This document shows, piece by piece, positions 53,634 through 61,326 of a stretch of 64,000 bases of DNA. The position numbers were made by a program, and so were the translations under genes. Under the pieces are notes generated by a model. That model did no database searches, was not told the DNA's origin, and saw only the letters and a program-made list of their open reading frames with translations. The number at the start of each line of letters is the position of its first letter. The stretch's first letter is position 1. This stretch comes from an uncultured Prevotella sp. (GTDB lineage Bacteria > Bacteroidota > Bacteroidia > Bacteroidales > Bacteroidaceae), in assembly GCF_946404925.1 (NCBI RefSeq), contig NZ_CAMJFM010000003.1, positions 62,001-126,000 of the forward strand, read 5' to 3'.

Positions 53634-54661
53634 TTCTTGTTAGCAATTGCTTCCATAATCTTTGCTTCGAGTTCGTCGCAGAGTTCAGGATTGTCTTTCA
53701 ACAGTGCCTTTACTGCATCACGGCCCTGACCAAGTTTCGAGTCGCCATAGCTGAACCATGAGCCACTCTTCTTGATGATGTCATACTCAACGCCCAGATC
53801 TGCAATCTCGCCAATCTTTGAGATTCCCTCGCCAAAGGTGATCTCGAACTCAGCCTTGCGGAATGGGGGAGCAACCTTGTTCTTAACAATCTTCACACGA
53901 ACCTGATTGCCAACGGGTTGGTCACCATCTTTCAGAGTTTGGGTCTTGCGAATGTCGAGACGTACTGAGGAATAGAACTTCAGGGCGTTACCACCAGTGG
54001 TAGTCTCAGGATTACCAAACATCACACCAATCTTCTCGCGCAGCTGGTTGATGAAGATACAGGTGGTGTTGGTCTTCGAGATGGTTGATGTGAGCTTGCG
54101 CAGAGCCTGGCTCATCAGTCGGGCCTGGAGTCCTACTGACGAATCGCCCATATCTCCCTCAATCTCCTTCTTTGGAGTAAGTGCAGCTACTGAGTCGATA
54201 ACGATGATGTCGATAGCGCTTGAACGAATCAGCTGATCAGCAATCTCGAGTGCCTGCTCACCATTGTCTGGCTGAGAGATGTAGAGGTTGTCGATATCAA
54301 CGCCAAGGTTGGCAGCATAGAAACGGTCGAATGCATGCTCTGCATCGATGAATGCTGCGATACCACCAGCCTTCTGGGCCTCAGCGATGGCGTGGATGGC
54401 CAAAGTGGTCTTACCTGATGACTCAGGACCATAGATCTCAATGATACGTCCCTTGGGGTAACCACCTACACCAAGAGCTGCATTCAGACTAATCGAGCCT
54501 GTAGGTATCACTTCTACATTTGCTATATTTTCATCGCCCATGCGCATAATCGAGCCTTTGCCATAGTCCTTTTCGATTTTTGACATGGCGGCCATCAGGG
54601 CTTTCATCTTCTCCTGTTGAGGCGTCAATACCTCTTTTTCTTCTTCTTTTTTCTTTGCCAT
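53630..54661 (-). CDS. recA: Recombinase RecA
   Basis: RecA forms filaments on single-stranded DNA and drives strand exchange and SOS induction. The 343-residue protein has Walker [16 protein letters not shown] near residue 75, the segment [18 protein letters not shown] near 100 and Walker [14 protein letters not shown] near 150. The DNA-binding loops are [21 protein letters not shown] near 185 and [18 protein letters not shown] near 215. Upstream lies a GAGGTGA repeat instead of a clear promoter, so it may be read from the genes before it or from a promoter I cannot see. Confidence 0.98.
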   Translation of the reverse strand: MAKKKEEEKEVLTPQQEKMKALMAAMSKIEKDYGKGSIMRMGDENIANVEVIPTGSISLNAALGVGGYPKGRIIEIYGPESSGKTTLAIHAIAEAQKAGGIAAFIDAEHAFDRFYAANLGVDIDNLYISQPDNGEQALEIADQLIRSSAIDIIVIDSVAALTPKKEIEGDMGDSSVGLQARLMSQALRKLTSTISKTNTTCIFINQLREKIGVMFGNPETTTGGNALKFYSSVRLDIRKTQTLKDGDQPVGNQVRVKIVKNKVAPPFRKAEFEITFGEGISKIGEIADLGVEYDIIKKSGSWFSYGDSKLGQGRDAVKALLKDNPELCDELEAKIMEAIANKK

Positions 54662-54676
54662 AATTTAATTTTTTAA

Positions 54677-54707
54677 GAGGTGAGAGGTGAGAGGTGAGAG
54701 GTGAGAG
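54677..54707. repeat. 7 bp tandem repeat upstream of recA
   Basis: Four perfect GAGGTGA units and a partial fifth (54677-54707). The opposite-strand version (TCACCTC) flanks the other side of the next gene at 55151-55178. Confidence 0.95.
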
Positions 54708-54747
54708 ATTAGTCTCAAATCTCAGAACTTACACAATGCACCTAGTG

Positions 54748-55128
54748 TTATACATTATTATTGATCATTTTATCTTCCATTGTTCTTCTTAATCCAATAA
54801 GCATTTTCGCAATTTCTGTTATGCTCTTTTCTTCTATCGCTAGTTGCTCACTTGTTATGTAATGCAGTAATTCTGCAACTTCCAATTGACACATAACCTC
54901 CATAAGCGAACCATAACTGATTTCAATGAAGTGAACACGTTCTTTTATTGAGAAACGCCCCATCCCCTCAGCAATATTTGATGGAATTGAAACAGCGGCT
55001 CTTTGGATTTGATTGGTAAGCCCATAAGATTCCTGAGATGGGAATTTCTTACATAGATTATAGATTTCTGCCACAAGTGCTTTAGCTTGATGGTATACTT
55101 TTAATTTTCTATAATAAAAATCTTCCAT
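54748..55128 (-). CDS. Four-helix bundle protein (S23/23S rRNA intervening-sequence family)
   Basis: The 126-residue product has the family's pattern: YRKLKVYHQAKALVAEIYNLCKKFPSQE at the N-terminus, then GLTNQIQRAAVSIPSNIAEGMGR near residue 36. A long amphipathic helix with HFIEISYGSLMEVMCQLEVA comes near 67. Proteins of this fold occur in intervening sequences of 23S rRNA genes and as free-standing genes, and are related to the Avd helper of diversity-generating retroelements; no reverse transcriptase or variable repeat is seen here. The gene is bracketed by inverted 7 bp repeats. Its function is unknown. Confidence 0.85.
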   Translation of the reverse strand: MEDFYYRKLKVYHQAKALVAEIYNLCKKFPSQESYGLTNQIQRAAVSIPSNIAEGMGRFSIKERVHFIEISYGSLMEVMCQLEVAELLHYITSEQLAIEEKSITEIAKMLIGLRRTMEDKMINNNV

Positions 55129-55150
55129 GTTCTGCCTACAATCTATTCTC

Positions 55151-55178
55151 TCACCTCTAGCTTCTCACCTCTCACCTC
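55151..55178. repeat. 7 bp tandem repeat downstream of the carboxynorspermidine synthase-like gene
   Basis: TCACCTC, TAGCTTC, TCACCTC, TCACCTC, running exactly up to the stop codon (55179-55181) of the dehydrogenase gene. It shares 21 bp with 32613-32633. Confidence 0.9.
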
Positions 55179-56417
55179 TTACAATTCGATATCAATATCG
55201 AATTGTTCATTCCAAGGCAGGCCCTGCTTGTTGAGCTGCTCCATGAATGGATCTGGATCGAATTCCTCTACGTTGTAAACGCCTGGCTTCTTCCAGAGCC
55301 CCTTGCAGAACATCATAGCGCCAATCATGGCAGGTACACCTGTGGTGTAGCTTACGCCCTGCATACCTGTCTCCTCGTAGGCTGCACGATGCGAGCAGTT
55401 GTTGTATACATAGTATGTGTGCTCCTTGCCATCGTTGCCAATTCCACGAATACGGCATCCGATAGATGTCTCGCCCTCGTAGTTCTCGCCAAGATCCTGT
55501 GGGTTAGGCAGTACTGCCTTCAGGAACTGCAGAGGCACAATCTTTACTTTTGCTGTGCCAGAACCATCAGCCAGAGGTGCCTCGTATTCAACCTCGTCGA
55601 TACGACTCATACCGATGTTCTGAATCACCTCGAGGTGCTTAAGATACTGCTGACCAAAGGTCATCCAGAAACGTGCACGCTTGATAGTGGGGTAGTTGAT
55701 AACCAATGACTCGATCTCCTCATGGTGCAACAGATAGCTGTCGCGAGGGCCGATGTTTGGATAGTTCAGATCCTTGTGAATCTCCAGAGGCTCTGTCTCA
55801 ACCCACTTACCATCTTCCCAGTAGAGTCCCTTCTGGGTAATCTCGCGGATATTGATCTCTGGGTTGAAGTTGGTGGCGAATGCCTTGTGGTGGTCGCCTG
55901 CGTTGCAGTCAACGATATCCAGATACTGGATCTCCTTGAAATGATGCTTTGCTGCATAAGCAGTATAGATGCTGGTTACGCCTGGGTCGAAACCACAACC
56001 AAGGATAGCTGTGAGGCCAGCCTTCTCAAAGCGGTCGCGATAAGCCCACTGCCATGAGTACTCAAAGTGTGCTTCATCCTTAGGCTCGTAGTTGGCTGTA
56101 TCCAGATAGCTGCATCCGCAAGCCAGACAAGCGTCCATAATCGTCAGGTCCTGATAGGGCAGGGCCAGGTTGATAACCAACTCAGGTTTGAAGTCGTTGA
56201 ACAGCGCCTTCAGCTGCTCCACATCGTCAGCATCAACCTGAGCGGTCTTGATGTCCATCTTATATCCAGCCTTGTGGATATCCTCCACAATCTTATCGCA
56301 TTTTGCCTTACGGCGACTAGCAATCATAAACTCTGTAAACACATCAGCATTCTGAGCAATCTTGAATGCTGCAACGGTAGCCACGCCACCTGCGCCAATC
56401 ATTAATACTTTTGCCAT
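55179..56417 (-). CDS. Saccharopine dehydrogenase-family enzyme, probable carboxynorspermidine synthase
   Basis: The 412-residue protein opens with a Rossmann fold (MAKVLMIGAGGVATVAAFKIAQ). It has family blocks VINLALPYQDLTIMDACLACG near residue 81, YLDTANYEPKDEAHFEYSWQW near 104 (split by position), ILGCGFDPGVTSIYTAYA near 138 and SYTTGVPAMIGAMMF near 356. It fits the carboxynorspermidine/carboxyspermidine dehydrogenase branch that joins aspartate semialdehyde with a diamine in bacterial polyamine synthesis. asd at 32.6 kb would supply the semialdehyde. A lysine-pathway saccharopine dehydrogenase is less likely. The decarboxylase partner is not in the window. Confidence 0.85.
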   Translation of the reverse strand: MAKVLMIGAGGVATVAAFKIAQNADVFTEFMIASRRKAKCDKIVEDIHKAGYKMDIKTAQVDADDVEQLKALFNDFKPELVINLALPYQDLTIMDACLACGCSYLDTANYEPKDEAHFEYSWQWAYRDRFEKAGLTAILGCGFDPGVTSIYTAYAAKHHFKEIQYLDIVDCNAGDHHKAFATNFNPEINIREITQKGLYWEDGKWVETEPLEIHKDLNYPNIGPRDSYLLHHEEIESLVINYPTIKRARFWMTFGQQYLKHLEVIQNIGMSRIDEVEYEAPLADGSGTAKVKIVPLQFLKAVLPNPQDLGENYEGETSIGCRIRGIGNDGKEHTYYVYNNCSHRAAYEETGMQGVSYTTGVPAMIGAMMFCKGLWKKPGVYNVEEFDPDPFMEQLNKQGLPWNEQFDIDIEL

Positions 56418-56421
56418 ATTT

Positions 56422-56456
56422 TTTAATGTTTAATCTTTAATTCTTAATGTTTAATC
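56422..56456. repeat. 7 bp tandem repeat filling the gap before the dehydrogenase gene
   Basis: TTTAATG, TTTAATC, TTTAATT, CTTAATG, TTTAATC: five units from 5 bp upstream of the dehydrogenase start through the stop codon (56451-56453) of the preceding gene. Confidence 0.92.
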
Positions 56457-57056
56457 TTTTATCTCGTCTGCCTTGATTCCAAGTGCTGCCATCAGCGAGT
56501 ATCCCAGTATTTCCTGGCGATAATTGCCTCCTGTAGTTGGCTGCATGGTGAACACTGTTACACGCTTATTGTCATCGTCAGCTTGACGCAATGCCTCGCG
56601 TACCTTATTATATATAGGGGCATCTTCTGCGTTTGGAATCACCATCAGTCGCTTGATGTTCTTCTGTGCCAATACCAATTCGAGCGCTTCGTTGAAGAAA
56701 TCGCCCACCTTGGCAAAGCCTTCAGCCTGATAGGCGTTGATGGTAAACTCGCCCAGATGGTCCTTGAAAGCCTTCTCGCTCAGGTCGCTGGCATAGTTGC
56801 CAGGCACAAAGTTGTCCATCTGCTGCTTATCCTTCTGGTGAATCAGTATCACCTGTATCTCATTTTCGCCATCTCTGATACCTCCATCCAGGGCGATGCA
56901 ATCCAACCATTTGGCGATGTCGGCCTGGGGTATGCGTCGTCCTATCATCCTCTCGAAGTTCACGATCAGATTAAATGCTACAGAGTCAACGTAGTCAGCA
57001 TCAACCAGCACCACGTTTTCACTCCACTTTGCTTCTCTATTTAAGTCGTTGTTCAT
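56451..57056 (-). CDS. Conserved hypothetical protein
   Basis: The product has 201 residues from ATG 57056 (MNNDLNREAKWSENVVLVDADYVD). I do not recognise a named domain. The pattern of short strands ending in Asp (VVLVDADYVD, LDCIALDGG, IQVILIHQKD, RLMVIPNAED, VTVFTMQP) suggests an alpha/beta fold such as a PIN- or NYN-like domain, but no complete acidic active site can be pointed out. The start is chosen because a promoter box (57065-57072) lies inside the longer frame. The C-terminal KD-stop is encoded by the tandem repeat. The dehydrogenase gene follows on the same strand. Confidence 0.75.
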   Translation of the reverse strand: MNNDLNREAKWSENVVLVDADYVDSVAFNLIVNFERMIGRRIPQADIAKWLDCIALDGGIRDGENEIQVILIHQKDKQQMDNFVPGNYASDLSEKAFKDHLGEFTINAYQAEGFAKVGDFFNEALELVLAQKNIKRLMVIPNAEDAPIYNKVREALRQADDDNKRVTVFTMQPTTGGNYRQEILGYSLMAALGIKADEIKD

Positions 57057-57064
57057 ATGGAGTG

Positions 57065-57072
57065 CAAATATA
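57065..57072 (-). promoter_or_regulatory. Promoter -7 box, 8 bp before the hypothetical gene
   Basis: TATATTTG on the minus strand ends 8 bases before ATG 57056. It may drive the whole run down to recA. Confidence 0.5.
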
Positions 57073-57147
57073 CGAACTTTTTCGCTAAGCAACAAACTTT
57101 TCGACTTTTATTTAGAATAATTATTTGGTTTTCTTCTCACTTATTCG

Positions 57148-57155
57148 TACCTTTG
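57148..57155 (+). promoter_or_regulatory. Promoter -7 box of nhaD
   Basis: TACCTTTG at 57148-57155, followed by CACCC and an A-rich leader to ATG 57199. Confidence 0.7.
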
Positions 57156-57198
57156 CACCCAAATTCAAAACAATAAATAAAAAAAGTAATAAATTAAA

Positions 57199-58530
57199 AT
57201 GTCAACATTAACAATTCTTATTGTCGTTGTGTTCTGTTTGGGCTATCTTAGTATAGCTTTAGAGAGCCTGACAAAAGTCAATAAGGCGGCTGTTGCGCTG
57301 CTGATGTGTGTGCTGTGTTGGACACTGCTCATGCTTGATCCTGCTTCGTATTACCCCTCGATTCTTGGTGGCGATGTGGTTCACCATATCTCTGAGGTCA
57401 TCGAGCATCATCTGGGCGATGCCGCTGGTACGCTATTCTTCCTGATGGGAGCCATGACCATCGTAGAGATTGTAGACTCGAATGGCGGATTTAACTTCGT
57501 GCGCGACACGCTGAAGACTCGTTCTAAGCGCAAGCTGATGTGGCGTATGGCTTTTATGACCTTCTTCCTCTCAGCTATTCTCGACAACCTTACCACCTCT
57601 ATCGTTATGATTATGGTGCTCCGTAAGCTGGTTCAGAGTCACAACGATCGCCTTATCTATGCAGCCCTTGTGGTTATCTCTGCCAATTCAGGAGGTGCTT
57701 TCTCGCCTATTGGCGACGTTACCACCATCATGCTCTGGATTAAGGGCGTTATCACCACTCAGGGTGTGCTTACTGAAATCTTTATTCCTTCGCTTGTTTC
57801 TATGCTTGTACCTGCATTTATCCTGCAGTATCAGCTTCAGGGCAAGTTCGACAAGGAGCAGAATCTGCCAAAGGCTGATGTAAGCCAGTTCACAAAGTCG
57901 CAGCGTGACATCATCTTCTGGCTTGGTGTTGGTGGTCTCTGCTTTGTGCCCATCTTCAAGACTATTACTCATCTGCCTCCATTCATGGGCATTCTGCTGG
58001 TTCTGGGATTGTTGTGGACAGTTACAGAGATTTTCCACTACAACACATCTGATGATGACACGATGGCCAAGCGCGTAAGCGATCTGCTTTCTAAGATAGA
58101 CCTTTCTACCATCATGTTCTTCCTTGGTATCTTGATGGCAGTAGCTGTTCTGCAGGAGGTTGGTGTGCTCACCATGCTTGGTGGCGTACTCGACAGTACC
58201 TTCGAGGGCAACCACTTCCTCGTAACAGGTATCATTGGTGTTCTGTCGTCAATCGTTGATAACGTACCTCTCGTAGCAGGTTGTATGGGTATGTATCCTG
58301 TGGCTGCTACTGGCGATATGGCTATCGATGGTATCTTCTGGCAGTTGCTGGCTTACTGTGCTGGTGTTGGTGGTTCGATGCTGATTATCGGATCAGCTGC
58401 TGGCGTAGTAGTGATGGGCCTTGAGAAGATTACCTTTGGATGGTATATGAAGAAAATTACCTGGGTAGCTTTCGCAGGCTATATGGCAGGTATCATAGTC
58501 TACTGGTTTGAGCGTGCTTTGCTCTTCTAA
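57199..58530 (+). CDS. nhaD: Na+/H+ antiporter, NhaD type
   Basis: The 443-residue protein has about 12 membrane segments and belongs to the ion transporter superfamily. NhaD-like blocks are FFLMGAMTIVEIVDSNGGF near residue 79, FLSAILDNLTTSIVMIMVL near 117, ALVVISANSGGAFSPIGDVTTIMLW near 153 (by position) and SIVDNVPLVAGCMGMYP near 350. The paired D-N-x-T/P motifs and SANSGGAFSPIGD form the ion site in this family. It expels Na in exchange for protons and so helps pH and salt control. It has its own promoter and a very strong terminator. Confidence 0.93.
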   Translation: MSTLTILIVVVFCLGYLSIALESLTKVNKAAVALLMCVLCWTLLMLDPASYYPSILGGDVVHHISEVIEHHLGDAAGTLFFLMGAMTIVEIVDSNGGFNFVRDTLKTRSKRKLMWRMAFMTFFLSAILDNLTTSIVMIMVLRKLVQSHNDRLIYAALVVISANSGGAFSPIGDVTTIMLWIKGVITTQGVLTEIFIPSLVSMLVPAFILQYQLQGKFDKEQNLPKADVSQFTKSQRDIIFWLGVGGLCFVPIFKTITHLPPFMGILLVLGLLWTVTEIFHYNTSDDDTMAKRVSDLLSKIDLSTIMFFLGILMAVAVLQEVGVLTMLGGVLDSTFEGNHFLVTGIIGVLSSIVDNVPLVAGCMGMYPVAATGDMAIDGIFWQLLAYCAGVGGSMLIIGSAAGVVVMGLEKITFGWYMKKITWVAFAGYMAGIIVYWFERALLF

Positions 58531-58536
58531 ATAAAA

Positions 58537-58573
58537 TATCCCCTCGCAGGTCTGCGAGGGGATATCTTTTTTA
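58537..58573. terminator. Strong terminator between nhaD and the sensor kinase gene
   Basis: ATATCCCCTCGCAG and CTGCGAGGGGATAT form a 14 bp perfect stem with a GT loop and a T-run on the plus side. It ends at the kinase gene's stop codon; the A-run on the left also serves the minus strand. Confidence 0.93.
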
Positions 58574-61324
58574 ATTCCTTGGTATCCACATCCAGAAGGT
58601 AGAGCCATGTCCTTCACCTTCAGATGTTACTCCAATCTTTCCGTTGCATCGCTCTGCGATGGCCTTACAGATGCTAAGACCAAGACCTGTGCCCTGAACA
58701 AAGTCGTTCAGTTTCACGAATCGCTCGAATACAGCATCCTGCTTGTCCTTAGGAATACCAGCACCAGTATCTTCGCAATAGAAGTATATGCCACCATCCT
58801 GCTCGCGATAGCCCACCTTGATGTGGCCCTCGTGGGTGTATTTGATGGCGTTGGTGGTGAAGTTGGTCAATACCTGCTGTATGCGTCCCTTGTCGAGGGT
58901 AGCTATGAACGAGTCGTATGGATTGTCTTTGATAAACTGGACTCCAGCCTCGTCGACACGCTGAGCCAGCGTCTGACAGATGTCGTCGAATACCTTGGCA
59001 AAGTCAACCTCCTCAGGCTGAATAGCCAGAGCCTGACCAACATTCGATGCCTCAAGGATATCGTTGATGAGTCGCATCAGCATATCGCAGTTGTTGCGGA
59101 TAATGCGGATGAACTCCATACGATCATCGTGGCCTTCTACTACTGGCAGAAGGTCGCTGAAGCCTACGATGGCATTAAGTGGAGTACGTATCTCGTGGGT
59201 CATGTTGGCAAGGAAGGCTGCCTTCATCTTTCCTGACTCCTCTGCACGCTTGGTCTCGTCCTTCAGCTTTTGCTGAGCCTCCATCAGATTGTCGATGTTA
59301 CGAGCCACACCAAAGTACTTGATGACATTACCCTCATCGTCAAACCTTGGTATACCGCTGATGGCGTACCATACTGGGCCAGGGTTAATCATGGTGTACT
59401 TAAAGTGGATGGTCTTGTTGTATGGCTTAGCTTGCGAGATGGCCTCTCTGGCCTCTCTGAAGGCTTCTTCGCGGAACTCGTCAGTAGCACCACCAAAGAA
59501 TACGTCTAGAGTCTTGGTGTTGTCTGACTTATGACCACTATAACTAAAGTGGATGAGGCCTTCTTTCAGGTCGAATGTCCATAAGAACATCTTACTGTTT
59601 TCAAGCAGATAGCCAAGTTGCTTCTCGTAGAACTGTATTTCCTGGGTTGCTTTCTGAAGTTCCTTATCGTGTTTGGCTTGTTCCAGATAAAGGCGACGTT
59701 CAGCAGTCATATCACGAGCAGTAACTACGTAGAACTGCAATTCTCCCTCTTCGTCGAATGTGGGATGAACCTTAATCTCGATATACTTAAATATTCCGAT
59801 TTCAGGATAGAACATACGCTGGCAGACATGGAAACTCTCCTTGTCGCCCTTCTGATACTGGCCTTTTACCAATGGTACATCAAACAGATTCATCTGGCGG
59901 AAGAACTGCTCACCCTCCTTGTCGAATTCGCAGAGTTCGCCCATACGTCTGTTTACGTCAATCAGCGTACCATCCTTGGCATAGAACGACATGGCTGTAA
60001 GTCCGTTGCTGAACATGTTCTGATACTTACTGGCTATCTCCTCGTTGATGCGCTCTTCCAGAATCTCGTGGGTGTAGTCTCTGAACGATGTGATGACGTA
60101 GCGTGGCTTTCCGTCTACGTGCTCCACTACAGCATGACCCTCAATCCAACGCCAATCCGGATCCTTTTCTGTACCTCTGTTATAACGACGCTTCAGGTAG
60201 CCCAGGTCTTTCTGACCTTGACTCATCAGTCGCATAGCCTCGCTAAACTTGCCTTTCTCATTGTCAGGCAGACGCTTCATAAACTCTTCGTGAGCCAGAC
60301 CTTCCTTTGGCAGCATGTCGCCATAGTCGTTTCTCATGCGCTGGGTCTGTATGTCGTATTCTATCACGTAGTAGTTACCTGATCTCAGCGCCTCAGTCAT
60401 CAGCTGGTTCATATCTACCGATTTCTCTACAGCCTTCTTTACCCTGATGCGCATCATGTGGCTGAACAGCAGGGTGACTATACCTGCTATGATAATGGCA
60501 ATCAGCAGGATGAGCGCCATTGGCGATGCATCGTTGTGTACGTTTTCTGGGTGGAACCACTTGTCGCGTATCTTCTGGATGTCGCCTGACTGTTCCAAGC
60601 GTGCAAACACATCATCGATGGCGTGTATCAGTTCCTTGTCGTATCCTATGATGCGCAACTCGCCTGCAGGGATGTCGGTCTCGTCGAATTCTATTCCATC
60701 GAGGGCAAGCTCTTTCACCTTCATCTTCAGTGGCTGTTCGCCCCACATGTAGTATTTATACTTTCCGCTTCTTATTCCCATCAGGGCTTCGCGAGGCGTA
60801 TGATACTCTACTGTGAAATCCTTGCTTTTGAGTGCGCTAACCTTCAGGTCTACATAGTCGTTCTTCTTCAGGGTAAGTGTATCGCTGTTGGTAAGCTGGC
60901 TGATTCGCTTCAGCGGACGTGTTGATCTGAGTCGGATGGCCCTTATATTATAATAGGTAATCATGTTGTGTGTGTACTCGAATGCAGGATCCTCGTACTT
61001 GAATTTAAGGGCATGGATAAGGTCGGCCTCATGATTGTCGAAAGTCTCAGTACACTTGTACCACTCCATCATCACGAATTTGTGTGGAATGCCAAGTTTG
61101 TCGAGAATCATGTTCAGTACCTCTACATTATATCCATCAGGTTCGCCAAGGTCGTTTCTGAACTCGTATGGTGGAAACTCCCAGTCGCTAACGATTACAA
61201 GCGGATTTTCGTTCGTATAATTACGCAGATAATCTGCCTTGGCATGTTGCGTGGGGCACAAGGCTAGCAAACTGGTAATGGCGAGTATTATTATCTTCTT
61301 TGTCATCATATATCTTTGTATCAT
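58571..61324 (-). CDS. Sensor histidine kinase with periplasmic solute-binding domain and PAS domains (second of a tandem pair)
   Basis: The 917-residue protein has a signal peptide (MTKKIIILAITSLLALCPTQHAKA; ATG 61309 could be the true start). A family-3 solute-binding domain follows at about residues 35-265 (LVIVSDWEFPPYEFRNDLGEPDGYNVEVL within it), then a membrane helix near 270-292. Two or three PAS-like domains lie at 310-690. The histidine box is NMTHEIRTPLNAIVGF with the phospho-His near 710, and the ATPase lobe has DTGAGIP and GTGLGLSICKAIAE near 145-180 residues further on. There is no receiver or output domain. It should sense an amino-acid-like ligand. It starts 2 bp after the stop of its paralogue, and no response regulator is adjacent. 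Confidence 0.9.
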   Translation of the reverse strand: MIQRYMMTKKIIILAITSLLALCPTQHAKADYLRNYTNENPLVIVSDWEFPPYEFRNDLGEPDGYNVEVLNMILDKLGIPHKFVMMEWYKCTETFDNHEADLIHALKFKYEDPAFEYTHNMITYYNIRAIRLRSTRPLKRISQLTNSDTLTLKKNDYVDLKVSALKSKDFTVEYHTPREALMGIRSGKYKYYMWGEQPLKMKVKELALDGIEFDETDIPAGELRIIGYDKELIHAIDDVFARLEQSGDIQKIRDKWFHPENVHNDASPMALILLIAIIIAGIVTLLFSHMMRIRVKKAVEKSVDMNQLMTEALRSGNYYVIEYDIQTQRMRNDYGDMLPKEGLAHEEFMKRLPDNEKGKFSEAMRLMSQGQKDLGYLKRRYNRGTEKDPDWRWIEGHAVVEHVDGKPRYVITSFRDYTHEILEERINEEIASKYQNMFSNGLTAMSFYAKDGTLIDVNRRMGELCEFDKEGEQFFRQMNLFDVPLVKGQYQKGDKESFHVCQRMFYPEIGIFKYIEIKVHPTFDEEGELQFYVVTARDMTAERRLYLEQAKHDKELQKATQEIQFYEKQLGYLLENSKMFLWTFDLKEGLIHFSYSGHKSDNTKTLDVFFGGATDEFREEAFREAREAISQAKPYNKTIHFKYTMINPGPVWYAISGIPRFDDEGNVIKYFGVARNIDNLMEAQQKLKDETKRAEESGKMKAAFLANMTHEIRTPLNAIVGFSDLLPVVEGHDDRMEFIRIIRNNCDMLMRLINDILEASNVGQALAIQPEEVDFAKVFDDICQTLAQRVDEAGVQFIKDNPYDSFIATLDKGRIQQVLTNFTTNAIKYTHEGHIKVGYREQDGGIYFYCEDTGAGIPKDKQDAVFERFVKLNDFVQGTGLGLSICKAIAERCNGKIGVTSEGEGHGSTFWMWIPRN

Positions 61325-61326
61325 AA

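Noticed and set aside
54748..55128. The four-helix-bundle gene as part of a diversity-generating retroelement.
   Set aside because: No reverse transcriptase, template repeat or variable-repeat gene lies nearby in the window.
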